Source: Oscillospiraceae bacterium
GTDB taxonomy: Bacteria > Bacillota > Clostridia > UBA1381
Assembly (NCBI GenBank): GCA_022509025.1
Contig: JAFLUB010000017.1
Location: 1 to 52,210 of the forward strand
Direction of reading: 5' to 3'
Length of the DNA: 52,210 nucleotides
Under the pieces are notes generated by a model. That model did no database searches and was not told where the DNA came from. It saw only the letters and a list, made by a program, of their open reading frames with translations. Position 1 is the first letter of the stretch; each line of letters begins with the position of its first letter. Positions 26,657-35,726 of this stretch are shown one piece after another. The position numbers and the translations under genes were made by a program.

Positions 26657-26673
26657 TTTGTAGGAAATAGGGG

Positions 26674-26706
26674 GCAGCTTGCTTTTTTGCAGGCTGTTTT
26701 TTTCTT
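26674..26706 (+). terminator. rpmB terminator
   Basis: GCAGCTTGC and GCAGGCTG pair imperfectly around a T6 loop and are followed by a run of seven T. It lies about 17 bases after the rpmB stop. Confidence 0.75.
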
Positions 26707-26716
26707 ATGATATAGG

Positions 26717-26894
26717 AAATTGCTCGCAGCGTGAGCAATTTTGCTTATCCAAAGAAAGATTATATTGTGCACCAAAGGCGCACCGCCTCAAGAACGGGGC
26801 AGACGCATTTACGCGTCGGGGTTGATGATTTTCAATATTTCTTACGATATATATCACAAAAATTAAAATTCAGAATATTTTTTTACAAATTAAA
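26717..26894. other. Hairpin-rich spacer between rpmB and murA
   Basis: A 9-bp perfect stem AAATTGCTC / GAGCAATTT (26717-26741), whose loop can close further to a three-base AGC loop, is followed by short stems near 26788-26800 (GGCGCACCGCC) and 26812-26828 (GACGC / GCGTC). No gene was found. The rest is AT-rich up to the murA promoter. Confidence 0.5.
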
Positions 26895-26923
26895 TTGCTT
26901 TTTGTTGGGTTTTGTGGTAAAAT
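26895..26923 (+). promoter_or_regulatory. murA promoter
   Basis: TTGCTT (26895-26900), 17 bases, TAAAAT (26918-26923), 43 bases before the murA start. Confidence 0.7.
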
Positions 26924-26966
26924 AAAGATATATGTACTAAGATTAGATTTTGAAGGGGTGTAACAA

Positions 26967-28247
26967 TTGGAGAAGCTCTTAATCAGGGGCGGAAACAGGC
27001 TTTCAGGCGAAGTTACCATAAGTGGAGCAAAAAATGCCGCAGTAGCAATACTGCCTGCCTGTCTGCTTGTTAAAGATATATGTAGAATCGAAAATCTGCC
27101 TGATATAAAAGACGTAAAGCTGTACCTCAAAATTCTTGAGCAGCTCAACGCTGATGTTAAATATATTGATAAAAATACCGTTGAAATAGACTGTACCAAT
27201 GTAGATTCATTTGTTCCTTCGAGCGACCTGACCAGAAGAATGCGCGGTTCAAGTTATCTTATGGGCGCGCTTCTGGGAAGATTTTCACGTTTCAGCGTTG
27301 ATCCGCCGGGCGGATGTGATTTTGGAACACGTCCGATAGACCAGCATATAAAAGCGTTTGAAATGCTCGGAGCGGATATTGACACATCAAGAGGCATAAT
27401 AAATGGAAAAGCCGATGTATTAAGCGGCGGACATATTTTCTTCGATGTTGTAACTGTCGGCGCGACTGTTAACGCTATGCTCGCAGCCACTCTGGCGGAA
27501 GGAATGACTGTTATTGAGAATGCGGCGAAGGAACCGCATATAGTTGACCTTGCAAACTTTCTTAACAATATGGGCGCTAATATACGCGGCGCCGGCACAG
27601 ACACTATAAAGATAAAGGGCGTCAGAGAACTTCACGGAGGAACGTATCCGATAATTCCCGACCAGATTGAGGCAGGTACGTTTATGATTGCGGCGGCAGC
27701 AACACGCGGTGATGTCGTGCTGAAAAACGTTATTCCCCGCCACCTTGAGATAATAAGCACCAAGCTTATTGAAGCAGGCGCGAAAGTACAGGAAAGCGGA
27801 GACAGCGTAAGAGTGTGGGTTGAGGAAGGCACAACGTTCAGACGCATAAACTTCAGCGCTATGCCGTATCCGGGCTTTCCTACAGATATGCAGCCTCAGC
27901 TTGTGACTTTCCTTACAACGATAAAAGGAACAAGCACGGCGCGCGAAGGAGTTTGGGATAACCGTTTCCGTTACGTAAATGAGCTCAAACGAATGGGAGC
28001 TAATATACGCGTAGAGGGCAAGCTTGCCATCATTGACGGAGTGGATACTCTTATGGGGGCAAATGTCAGAGCCACCGATTTAAGAGCGGGAGCGGCTATG
28101 ATAATTGCAGGTCTTATGGCTGAAGGAGTAACGGAGATTACCGATATTTACCATATCGACAGAGGATATGAGAACTTTGAAGAGAAGTTCGTGAAAATCG
28201 GAGGAGATATCCAGCGCGTTCAGGTTGTGGACGAGCTTGGAGATTAA
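26967..28247 (+). CDS. murA: MurA, UDP-GlcNAc 1-carboxyvinyltransferase
   Basis: This is a 426-residue protein. SGAKNAAVAILPA (about 19-31) holds the substrate-binding KN pair. The catalytic cysteine is in PPGGCDFGTRPIDQH (Cys at about residue 117, equivalent to E. coli C115, so it should be fosfomycin-sensitive). Late motifs PGFPTDMQPQ (about 303-312) and DLRAGAAMIIAGL are intact. It carries out the first committed step of peptidoglycan synthesis. The start is TTG at 26967 with GAAGGGGTG upstream; there is no closer ATG. A family 1 repeat begins 6 bases after the stop. Confidence 0.96.
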   Translation: MEKLLIRGGNRLSGEVTISGAKNAAVAILPACLLVKDICRIENLPDIKDVKLYLKILEQLNADVKYIDKNTVEIDCTNVDSFVPSSDLTRRMRGSSYLMGALLGRFSRFSVDPPGGCDFGTRPIDQHIKAFEMLGADIDTSRGIINGKADVLSGGHIFFDVVTVGATVNAMLAATLAEGMTVIENAAKEPHIVDLANFLNNMGANIRGAGTDTIKIKGVRELHGGTYPIIPDQIEAGTFMIAAAATRGDVVLKNVIPRHLEIISTKLIEAGAKVQESGDSVRVWVEEGTTFRRINFSAMPYPGFPTDMQPQLVTFLTTIKGTSTAREGVWDNRFRYVNELKRMGANIRVEGKLAIIDGVDTLMGANVRATDLRAGAAMIIAGLMAEGVTEITDIYHIDRGYENFEEKFVKIGGDIQRVQVVDELGD

Positions 28248-28253
28248 ATAAAG

Positions 28254-28421
28254 ATGGGCTGCCCGGTTTAGCGCAGATCGTTTAAAGGCATATACATTGC
28301 CATCAAAAAAATTCGAGTTGATGAAAAACTTTAAACTATGAACAAAACTCACCACTCGGAGTACCCTTGTACGCCGTCGGGTGAGTTTTGTCTGTTCTGT
28401 ATCTAAATCCATTCAGCCCAT
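28254..28421. repeat. Family 1 palindromic repeat, copy 2 (most compact)
   Basis: The perfect 8-bp ends are ATGGGCTG and CAGCCCAT. The inner stem ACAAAACTCACC / GGTGAGTTTTGT encloses ACTCGGAGTAC and GTACGCCGTCG. TTTAAAGGC and a TTTAAAC pairing arm lie outside it. At 168 bases it is the shortest copy and serves as the reference for the family. It begins 6 bases after the murA stop. Confidence 0.88.
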
Positions 28422-28504
28422 AGAGACTGTTTCTTAACCGGTCAGACTCTTAATTTTGTGATAATTCCGTAAGATTTTTAGTATATGATATAAAGGGGTT
28501 AAAT

Positions 28505-29281
28505 ATGACGAGATTTATTTCACTTATAAGCGGTTCGTCAGGAAACGCGGCATTTATTTCCGACGGTAATACAAATTTACTTATAGACTGCGGTATGTCA
28601 GGCGTGAGACTTAAAGAAGCGCTCAGCGCAATCGATGTTCTGCCGGAGAGTATTGACGCGCTTTTAGTAACACACGAACATATAGACCATGTAAAAGGCG
28701 CGGGCGTTATTTCAAGACGTTATAATATACCGGTGTACGCTACCGAAGGCACGCATATCGCAATGGACGCGGGAAAAATATCCGATGAAAATACACAGCT
28801 GATATACCCCGGCAGCGGTTTCGAGATAGGCTCAATCGCCGTCACGCCGTTTACCATACCGCATGACGCGCGTCAGCCTGTCGGATTTACTTTTATGGTA
28901 AACGGAGAAAAATATGCTCTTGCCACCGATATGGGAACAATGACAAATGATATCCTCAACAATATCACCGGCAGCAAAAAAATAATTCTTGAATCAAATC
29001 ACGATGTTGAAATGCTCAGAATGGGCTCATATCCATTCCCTCTAAAACAGCGTATACTCGGAAATTCCGGTCATCTGTCAAACGCGATTGCCGCAAAAAC
29101 TGCGTTGTACCTTGTAGAGCACGGCACAGAACACATAATGCTCGGGCATCTGAGTCAGGAAAATAACCGTCCGGAAATCGCTATGATGGAAACGTATAAT
29201 ATGCTCACCGCATCAGGAGTCAACGTAGGCAGTGACATGACATTGAAGGTAGCGGACAGATACAAACCCACTTTTTTCTAA
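28505..29281 (+). CDS. walJ: MBL-fold metallo-hydrolase WalJ/YycJ
   Basis: This is a 258-residue protein. The metallo-beta-lactamase motif THEHIDH (about 56-62), the second histidine in TIPHDA, ATDMG (about 140-144), LESNHD and HLS/LGHLSQEN give a complete metal site. In Bacillus YycJ sits beside the WalRK system and is linked to DNA replication and wall coordination; it is predicted to have 5'-3' exonuclease activity. AAAGGGG lies 6 bases before the ATG. rlmH follows, as in many Firmicutes (yycJ...rlmH), but no walRK is present here. Its stop codon TAA forms the first bases of a family 2 repeat. Confidence 0.9.
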   Translation: MTRFISLISGSSGNAAFISDGNTNLLIDCGMSGVRLKEALSAIDVLPESIDALLVTHEHIDHVKGAGVISRRYNIPVYATEGTHIAMDAGKISDENTQLIYPGSGFEIGSIAVTPFTIPHDARQPVGFTFMVNGEKYALATDMGTMTNDILNNITGSKKIILESNHDVEMLRMGSYPFPLKQRILGNSGHLSNAIAAKTALYLVEHGTEHIMLGHLSQENNRPEIAMMETYNMLTASGVNVGSDMTLKVADRYKPTFF

Positions 29282-29380
29282 CGCGACAAAGATAGGCATC
29301 TCACCATTTTTCGGAACCCCACGTATCTGTATACGTCAGCGTTCCTCAAAACGGCAATCTGCTCGCTTATTTTCGCGTTA
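29279..29380. repeat. Family 2 palindromic repeat, copy D (most compact)
   Basis: TAACGCG at the left end and CGCGTTA at the right end are perfect inverted repeats. The interior is CTCACCATTTTTCGGAACCC, the centre CACGTATCTGTATACGT and the arm GTTCCTCAAAACGGCAATCTGC. At 102 bases it has no insert. The left TAA is also the walJ stop codon. Confidence 0.9.
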
Positions 29381-29412
29381 TAATTTATACTATGATTAAA
29401 CGGAGAATTGGA

Positions 29413-29889
29413 ATGAATATAAACTTAATCACCGTCGGAAAAATCAAGGAAAAATATTTCACGGCGGCTATAGACGAATATACAAAACGACTTTCACGTT
29501 TTGCAAAGGTTAACATTATCGAAGTGGCGGACGAAAAAATCCCCGATAACGCTTCAGAAAAAGAAATAGAAAGAATAAAAAATGCGGAGGGTGATAAAAT
29601 TTTATCTAAACTCCCGCAAAATTCTTTTAATATAGCGATGTGCATTGAGGGAACAGAGCTTCCCTCGGAGAGGATAGCGAAAAAAATCTCTGATATATCC
29701 ATGACCTCTTCAAGTATCACCTTCATAATCGGCGGTTCTTTGGGACTCTCGGACGCAGTTAAGGAAAGAGCTATGCTGCGCCTCAGCTTCGGACCCATAA
29801 CTCTTCCCCATCAGCTTATGCGCGTTGTGCTGCTCGAACAAATCTACAGAGCGTTTAAAATCAATAATAACGAAAATTATCACAAATAA
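29413..29889 (+). CDS. rlmH: RlmH, 23S rRNA pseudouridine-1915 N3-methyltransferase
   Basis: This is a 158-residue protein of normal RlmH length, starting MNINLITVGKIKEKY. The SPOUT knot motif is FIIGGSLGLSDAVKERA (about 102-118) and the C-terminus LPHQLMRVVLLEQIYRAFKI ends in NYHK, the exact family ending. It methylates the ribosome at helix 69 using SAM. I chose the ATG at 29413 with CGGAG 7 bases upstream; an ATG at 29392 lies within repeat-proximal sequence and lacks a site. A terminator follows immediately. Confidence 0.96.
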   Translation: MNINLITVGKIKEKYFTAAIDEYTKRLSRFAKVNIIEVADEKIPDNASEKEIERIKNAEGDKILSKLPQNSFNIAMCIEGTELPSERIAKKISDISMTSSSITFIIGGSLGLSDAVKERAMLRLSFGPITLPHQLMRVVLLEQIYRAFKINNNENYHK

Positions 29890-29936
29890 AAACGCCATTC
29901 ACGTTTTGCTACGCAAATGTGAATGACGTTTTTATT
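29888..29936. terminator. Bidirectional terminator between rlmH and the P-type ATPase gene
   Basis: AAAAACG(C/T)CATTCAC and GTGAATG(A/G)CGTTTTT form a long stem whose top is the mini-hairpin TTTTGC-TAC-GCAAA. It fills the space between convergent stop codons, with T-runs on both strands. Confidence 0.88.
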
Positions 29937-32540
29937 TTATCTTTTTATCTTCTTCAATCCCTGCACGATTACGAATGTTCCGAGCGACAATCCGTATACC
30001 GTCAGAAGTTCCGTTATTGTCATAGGCGCGACAGAGAAAACAGAGTGTAACGGTGGCAATAAAAGCACTGCGTTAAGCAGTACAAAGCCGATAACAAACG
30101 CGCCTATCATACTCTTGTTATTCCACATCTTCCTTGTGAACCACACAGGTCTGTCTGACTTACAGTTAAAGCCGTGTACAAGTCTTGAAAGACATAGAGT
30201 TGCAAACGCCATTGTGCTTGCTGTGTCCGCACCGTGTCCCAGACCGGTATAAAAAGCAAGCATAGTCATAACCGCAATTACAAATCCCTCAATCAATATA
30301 TTTGCCGATACGCATTTTGTCAGAATAGACTGCTCCTTCGGGCGCGGTTTTTCGTTCATGACATCACCGTCATGCGGCTCGACGCCCAAGGCAATCGCCG
30401 GCAGGCTGTCTGTTAACAGGTTAATAAACAACAGATGCACCGCCTTAAACGGCACAGGCAGAGCCATGACAGACGCATACAACACGGCAAATATTCCTGC
30501 CGCATTACCGGATAACAAAAACTGAATCGCGCGCTGAATATTACGGTAAAGATTACGTCCGTTTTCTACCGCCTTAACAATTGTTGCAAAGTTATCATCG
30601 GTAAGTATCATAGAAGCCGCGTCTTTTGCCACCTCACTGCCTGTTATTCCCATTGCAACTCCAATATCGGCCTGCTTAAGCGCCGGCGCGTCATTAACTC
30701 CGTCACCCGTCATGGACACTATATAACCCTTTCTCTGCCATGCGTTAACTATACGTATTTTATGCTCCGGTGAGACTCTCGCGTAAACAGCCACATCAGT
30801 TACAAACTCGTCAAGCTCTTCATCGGACAGGTTCTCTATCGCGCCGCCCTCCACGGCGCAGCGTTTTTCGTCCAGTATACCGATTTGTTTAGCAATCGCG
30901 GACGCTGTCACAAGATGGTCGCCTGTTATCATAATAGGTGTTATACCGGCAGTTTTGCACTTTGCCACCGCGTCCGTGCTCTCAACGCGCGGCGGGTCCT
31001 GCATTGCGATAAGTCCTAAAAGAATATATCCGTTTTCATCGTCAAGTGTTATTTCCGTGGAAGGTATATCCCTTTCACATACCGCAAGTACTCTAAGACC
31101 CATCTCGGAAAATTCTCTGTTTACGTTTTTCAGCTTTTCAAGGTCAGACGCGGTAAACTCACGTTTTCCTTCCATTGTTTTCATTTCAACAATACGGGAA
31201 GCAAGCACGTCCACCGCGCCCTTTGTGAGCATTTTATAATTACCGCCAATCTGATGAACGGTGCTCATAAGCTTTCTGTCCGAGTCAAACGGTATCTCGC
31301 CCAGACGCGGATATTTTGCGCGCATACTTTCAGCCGGTAAGTTATGCTTCTTTGAGAAATCAATAAGCGCAATTTCGGTCGGGTCGCCTATCCCCTCTCC
31401 GTCATGCATTACGGAATCGTTACATAAAGCTCCGTCTATGACAAGCTGAGCCTGACGCGTATTTATCTGCGCATCCTTGTCGATTATTTCACCGTCAAAA
31501 TATATCTTCTGCACCGTCATTCTGTTCTGAGTGAGCGTACCGGTTTTATCAGAGCAGATTATCGAAACACTTCCCAGTCCTTCAACCGCCTGAAGCTTTC
31601 TGATAATAGCGTTTTCCTTCGCCATTCTCTGTGTTCCGGTTGCAAGCACTATCGTTACAATTGAACTGAGCGCCTCAGGAATTGCTGCAACTGCCAGCGC
31701 AACCGCGAACACGAATGCATCCGAAAATGCGGACATTGTTATGCCCTCATCACTTCTCAGAAGCGTAAGTCCCATGACGATTATGCAAATCCCGATAATG
31801 ATAAACGACAGCTTTTTACCGAAATTATCAAGGCTTATCTGCAAAGGAGTTTTCTTTTCCTTTGTGTTCTTAAGAAGCGATGCTATTTTACCTATTTCTG
31901 TATTCATACCTGTAGCAGTGACAGCCATTTTCGCTCTGCCGTATGTCACGAAACTACCCGAATACATCATGTTCACCCTGTCTCCAAGTGCTTTTTCGCC
32001 TTCAAGGATTTCGTCCGACTTCTCCACAGGTTCACTCTCACCCGTCATAGCGCTTTCATCAACCTTTAAAGAGGCATTCTCTATAATACGACCGTCAGCG
32101 CAAACGTAATCGCCTGCCTCGACTACAACTATATCCCCGACTGCAACATCCTTGCCGTCTATCACTTTGACTTCACCGTCTCTGACTACCTTTGCGCTTG
32201 GCGCGGACATTGCCTTTAAGGAATTTAACGATTTCTCCGCCTTTATGTTCTGTACAGTGCCCAGCACGGCGTTTATCGTAATAACAACAAGTATTACTAT
32301 CGCGCTTTCAATATCTCCGAGTATTCCGGAAATGACTGCCGCTATTATAAGTATTATTACAAGAAAATCCTTATACTGCTCCAAAAACAGCAAAAACGGA
32401 TTTTTCTTCCTGTCATCTGCAAGCTCATTTTTACCGAATTTTTTTATATTTTCCTCAGCTTGTCCTTCGCTAAGACCGTTTTCACCCGTTCCTAACGACT
32501 TTAGAACATCTTCTTTACTCATCTGGTATGGATTGTTCAT
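29937..32540 (-). CDS. P2-type cation-transporting ATPase (annotated Ca2+; possibly Mn2+)
   Basis: This is an 867-residue protein. The cation-ATPase N-domain is followed by two membrane helices (about 60-110), then the actuator motif ESAMTGESEPV (TGES at about 171). M4 reads AVAAIPEALSSIVTIVLATG (the PEx(L/G)P-type motif, here PEALS), and the phosphorylation site is DKTGTLTQN (about 330). The P-domain has TGDGVNDAPALK, and six more C-terminal helices include the SERCA/PMCA-like hydrophobic pairs. It exports a divalent cation using ATP. I chose the ATG at 32540 because AAGGAGGG precedes it. The leader is a yybP-ykoY riboswitch, pointing to Mn2+ control. Confidence 0.92.
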   Translation of the reverse strand: MNNPYQMSKEDVLKSLGTGENGLSEGQAEENIKKFGKNELADDRKKNPFLLFLEQYKDFLVIILIIAAVISGILGDIESAIVILVVITINAVLGTVQNIKAEKSLNSLKAMSAPSAKVVRDGEVKVIDGKDVAVGDIVVVEAGDYVCADGRIIENASLKVDESAMTGESEPVEKSDEILEGEKALGDRVNMMYSGSFVTYGRAKMAVTATGMNTEIGKIASLLKNTKEKKTPLQISLDNFGKKLSFIIIGICIIVMGLTLLRSDEGITMSAFSDAFVFAVALAVAAIPEALSSIVTIVLATGTQRMAKENAIIRKLQAVEGLGSVSIICSDKTGTLTQNRMTVQKIYFDGEIIDKDAQINTRQAQLVIDGALCNDSVMHDGEGIGDPTEIALIDFSKKHNLPAESMRAKYPRLGEIPFDSDRKLMSTVHQIGGNYKMLTKGAVDVLASRIVEMKTMEGKREFTASDLEKLKNVNREFSEMGLRVLAVCERDIPSTEITLDDENGYILLGLIAMQDPPRVESTDAVAKCKTAGITPIMITGDHLVTASAIAKQIGILDEKRCAVEGGAIENLSDEELDEFVTDVAVYARVSPEHKIRIVNAWQRKGYIVSMTGDGVNDAPALKQADIGVAMGITGSEVAKDAASMILTDDNFATIVKAVENGRNLYRNIQRAIQFLLSGNAAGIFAVLYASVMALPVPFKAVHLLFINLLTDSLPAIALGVEPHDGDVMNEKPRPKEQSILTKCVSANILIEGFVIAVMTMLAFYTGLGHGADTASTMAFATLCLSRLVHGFNCKSDRPVWFTRKMWNNKSMIGAFVIGFVLLNAVLLLPPLHSVFSVAPMTITELLTVYGLSLGTFVIVQGLKKIKR

Positions 32541-32560
32541 ATTTACCCTCCTTAGTGTTA

Positions 32561-32695
32561 ACAAAAAAGAAGCAACACTTCTATCGCAGCCTTATCTGCA
32601 ACAAAAGTCTTGCTTCTTTTAATATGATACGGGTCATATGACCGTATTGACGACATCATATTACGCCCACGGACGCAAGCTACTCCCTTTTATTG
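32561..32695 (-). ncRNA. yybP-ykoY (Mn2+) riboswitch with terminator
   Basis: On the minus strand the leader has AAAGGGAGTAGC (32679-32690), then GTCGTCAATAC in the second arm, and AAGCAAGACTTTTG (about 32603-32617). These are the conserved blocks of the yybP-ykoY aptamer, known to bind Mn2+. The 3' block AAAAGAAGCAA (32610-32620) can instead pair with TTGCTTCTTTT (about 32565-32575), which is followed by T residues: a terminator that competes with the aptamer. Ligand-bound aptamer should free expression of the ATPase gene 20 bases further on. The identification is from motif recall and was not modelled. Confidence 0.82.
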
Positions 32696-32701
32696 GCTGA
32701 T

Positions 32702-32730
32702 AATATAACATATTCTTTCCTCATTGTCAA
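32702..32730 (-). promoter_or_regulatory. Promoter of the riboswitch-ATPase transcript
   Basis: Minus strand: TTGACA (32725-32730), 17 bases, TATATT (32702-32707), just upstream of the aptamer. Confidence 0.82.
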
Positions 32731-32768
32731 GTGCATATTCAAAATTGAAATCATAATGAAACAAAAGA

Positions 32769-32803
32769 AAAACAAATGACACATTTCATGTACCATTTGT
32801 TTT
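32769..32803 (-). terminator. pheT operon terminator
   Basis: AAAACAAATG and CATTTGTTTT form a 10-bp stem with a 15-base loop, followed on the minus strand by T-rich sequence, about 25 bases after the pheT stop. Confidence 0.75.
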
Positions 32804-32827
32804 CTAATGCTCAACCTATTCTTCGCG

Positions 32828-35212
32828 TTATCTGAGCTGCGCACCAAGCTGCGCTTCCAGGTTCTTCACAACTTTATCGAATGACTTCTGAACCTCCTCG
32901 CCTGTAAGGCTTCTGTCCGATGCGCGGTATACAGCGCTGTAGGCAACACTCTTTTTGCCCTCAGGTATCTGAGCGCCTTCATATACATCAAACAGCTCTA
33001 CGCTTTCAAGAGTCTTACCTGATGCTTTTCTGATAACAGCTTCAATATCCGCAACCGGAACGCTCTTATCAACAAGCATAGCTATATCTCTCGTCACAGC
33101 CGGGTACTTCGGCAGTTCCTTAAACTTAATATCAGACTTAATGTTAAGGAACATATTTTCAAAATCAAGCTCGCCGACATACACCGGTGTCTCAATACCG
33201 TATTTTCTGCTGACAGCAGGGTGAATTTCACCTATTATTCCGAGAGTCTTTCCGCCCGCACTCACTTTAGCGCAGCGTCCCGGGTGGAATGTCGGATTGT
33301 CAGTTACCGCCTCATACTTGACATTGTCAACATGCAGTCTGTTGAACATATTCTCGCATACGCCCTTTATATCATAGAAATCCGTTTTGCCGCCGTACAT
33401 ACCAAGAGAAAGCTTAACCGGCTCCTGGGGAAGCTTACCTTCCTCTGTCGGAATAAACACCTTGCCGACCTCAAAGAGTCTCGCCTGAGCATTTCTGTAA
33501 TTATAGTTACGCGCAAGAATATCCAGCATACTCGCAATCGTAGTTGTACGCATCACAGAAGTATCCTCGCCTAACGGATTTGTGATTTTCACGACATTTC
33601 TTAACTCGCTGTCAGCGGGAATATTGAGCTTGTCGAAGTTTGACGGGCTTACAAACGTATAGGTGTAAATCTCGCTCATACCCTGCGCTGTCAAAGCCTC
33701 GTTCATATCGTCCTGCATCTTCTGTCTGTCCGTTTTCTTTCCGCATGTTGCCTCGCCCGAAAGCAGCGTCACCGGAATCTTATCATATCCGAAGAAACGC
33801 GCAACCTCCTCCGCGATATCCGCCTCGCCTTCAAGGTCGGGACGGAACGACGGTGGAGTAACCGTCATATTGTCAAGGTCGGTTTTTATTTCAAGCGCGT
33901 CAAAAATCTTTACCATGTCCTCTGTTGAAACGTCCGTTCCTAAAAACGCATTGATTTTATCAGGTCTAAACGGCAATGGCTTCATGTCTGTAACATTGCC
34001 CATAGCGTCAATCATTCCGCCTACATTCTCACCGCAGCCAAGCATTTCGACAAGCTGACACGCTCTCTCAATAGCAGGAACGGTATTGTTATAGTCAAGT
34101 CCCTTTTCATAGCGTGAGGACGCTTCAGTTCTCAACCCCACTCTCTGCGCGGTCAGTCTTACAGATGCCGCGTCAAAGGTGGCAGATTCAAATACAACTG
34201 TTGTCGTGTCGTCCTTAACCTCACTGTTGAAGCCGCCCATTACGCCGGCGATAGCAACCGCTCTTTTTCCGTCCGCAATTACAAGGTCCTCTGCTATCAA
34301 CTTTCTATCCTGACCGTCAAGAGTCTTTATAACCTCGCCTTCACCCGCGCGTCTTACAGTTATCTTATTATCCTCTATGTCACGCAAATCAAACGCGTGC
34401 ATCGGCTGACCGTATTCAAGCAGCACATAGTTTGTGATATCTACTATATTATTGATAGGTCTTACACCGCAAGCGCGCAGTCTTTCCTGCATCCATGCCG
34501 GTGACGGTCCTATCTTGACATTCTTCACCATTCTCGCGCAGTAACGCTTACACTTGTCTTTATCAAGAATTTCAACGCTTATGGTATCGGCAATATTTTC
34601 ACTGTTCTCTGTAAACTTTACTTCGGGAATTGTGAACTTCTTATTAAAAGATGCCGCTGTTTCTCTTGCAAGACCGATTATACTGAAACAGTCAGGTCTG
34701 TTTGATGTGATTTCAAACTCGACAACTGTTTCGTTCAGTCCGTAAACATCGCGTATATCCTTGCCTATTTCCGTATCATCAGGCAGGATAAGGATACCGT
34801 ATTCCGGTTCATAGCCTAATATGTCCTCGCTTATGCCCAGCTCCTCATGTGAGCAGAGCATACCATTCGACTCAACGCCGCGCATCTTTGTCTTTTTAAT
34901 TTTAAATCCGCCCGGTAATTTTGCTCCGTTAAGCGCAACCGGTACTATTATATCCGCCTTTACGTTCGGCGCGCCGCAGACAATCTGCAAAACCTCGCCC
35001 GTTCCCGCATCAACTGTACACACAGAAAGATGGTCGCTGTCGGGATGAGGCTCGCATGTGAGCACCTTTCCCGTAACCACATTCTGTATTTCATCACCCA
35101 TATTCTCATAGCCCTCTACTTTAGAGCCTGTCATCGTGAGTCTGTCAGAATATTCCTTCGGCGTAACGTCTATATCCATATAGTCGTTAAGCCAGCTCAT
35201 AGGTAAATTCAT
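32828..35212 (-). CDS. pheT: Phenylalanyl-tRNA synthetase beta subunit
   Basis: This is a 794-residue protein of full bacterial length. It starts with MSWLNDYMDI-type sequence and carries the EMAP/tRNA-binding domain (about 40-150; PHPDSDHLSVC). The B3/B4 editing region follows (RYCARMVKNVKIGPSPAWMQ, about 218), then B5 with SFRPDLEGEADIAEEVARFF (about 456-475). The catalytic-like core and C-terminal anticodon-binding FDX-ACB domain (KYPAVTRDIAML near 700) complete it. With PheS it forms the (alpha-beta)2 enzyme that charges tRNA-Phe. The start ATG has GGAAGGA about 12 bases upstream. It lies 2 bases behind a P-loop kinase gene that separates it from pheS. Confidence 0.96.
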   Translation of the reverse strand: MNLPMSWLNDYMDIDVTPKEYSDRLTMTGSKVEGYENMGDEIQNVVTGKVLTCEPHPDSDHLSVCTVDAGTGEVLQIVCGAPNVKADIIVPVALNGAKLPGGFKIKKTKMRGVESNGMLCSHEELGISEDILGYEPEYGILILPDDTEIGKDIRDVYGLNETVVEFEITSNRPDCFSIIGLARETAASFNKKFTIPEVKFTENSENIADTISVEILDKDKCKRYCARMVKNVKIGPSPAWMQERLRACGVRPINNIVDITNYVLLEYGQPMHAFDLRDIEDNKITVRRAGEGEVIKTLDGQDRKLIAEDLVIADGKRAVAIAGVMGGFNSEVKDDTTTVVFESATFDAASVRLTAQRVGLRTEASSRYEKGLDYNNTVPAIERACQLVEMLGCGENVGGMIDAMGNVTDMKPLPFRPDKINAFLGTDVSTEDMVKIFDALEIKTDLDNMTVTPPSFRPDLEGEADIAEEVARFFGYDKIPVTLLSGEATCGKKTDRQKMQDDMNEALTAQGMSEIYTYTFVSPSNFDKLNIPADSELRNVVKITNPLGEDTSVMRTTTIASMLDILARNYNYRNAQARLFEVGKVFIPTEEGKLPQEPVKLSLGMYGGKTDFYDIKGVCENMFNRLHVDNVKYEAVTDNPTFHPGRCAKVSAGGKTLGIIGEIHPAVSRKYGIETPVYVGELDFENMFLNIKSDIKFKELPKYPAVTRDIAMLVDKSVPVADIEAVIRKASGKTLESVELFDVYEGAQIPEGKKSVAYSAVYRASDRSLTGEEVQKSFDKVVKNLEAQLGAQLR

Positions 35213-35214
35213 AA

Positions 35215-35724
35215 TTACTTCAATCCTTCCAAAAATTTATTTATTTGTCTGTTATTTTTTAAAATATATGTGTCCTTGCCTTTGGTTTTAAGAAATTCAA
35301 TCACTTCAAGGTTCTTTTTCCGCCGTTTCGAGCTGAATAAAATCCACTTTGCAAATTCCAAATCAAACTTTTCCTCGCAGCCCTCGCCCATGTCGGGACG
35401 CGTTTTTCCTTTATAGATACGGCTGCGTTTAAACGCTTGATAAAGGCATTTAAAGCGGTTTATGTCAAGACAAATCACCGTGTCCACGTCCTCGAGCCGT
35501 TCCTGCCACAGAACCTTACGGTAATTTCCGTCAACAATCCAGCGGTCACGCTTTAAGACAGGAGAAAGCAGCTCCACTTTATGATTAACATCACTTTCAA
35601 CCCAACCGGGAAGCCAATGCAGAGCGTCAAGATGCGTCGGCTCAATTCCGAGTATTTCGCCCATATTTCTTGCAAGCGTGGATTTTCCGCTGCCGGAATT
35701 TCCTAAAATCATAATCTTATCCAT
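35215..35724 (-). CDS. P-loop kinase, 'DNA topology modulation'/FlaR-like
   Basis: This is a 169-residue protein. Walker A GNSGSGKST lies at 8-16; HLDALHWLPGW (about 32-42) and WIVDGNYRK (about 62-70) are typical of small adenylate-kinase-like proteins annotated as FlaR or topology modulation proteins. It probably phosphorylates a nucleotide or other small molecule; the family's real substrate is not established. It sits between pheS and pheT with 2-base gaps on each side, so it is under the same T-box control. The usual pheST pair has nothing between. Base and codon use look like the neighbours. Confidence 0.85.
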   Translation of the reverse strand: MDKIMILGNSGSGKSTLARNMGEILGIEPTHLDALHWLPGWVESDVNHKVELLSPVLKRDRWIVDGNYRKVLWQERLEDVDTVICLDINRFKCLYQAFKRSRIYKGKTRPDMGEGCEEKFDLEFAKWILFSSKRRKKNLEVIEFLKTKGKDTYILKNNRQINKFLEGLK

Positions 35725-35726
35725 AA

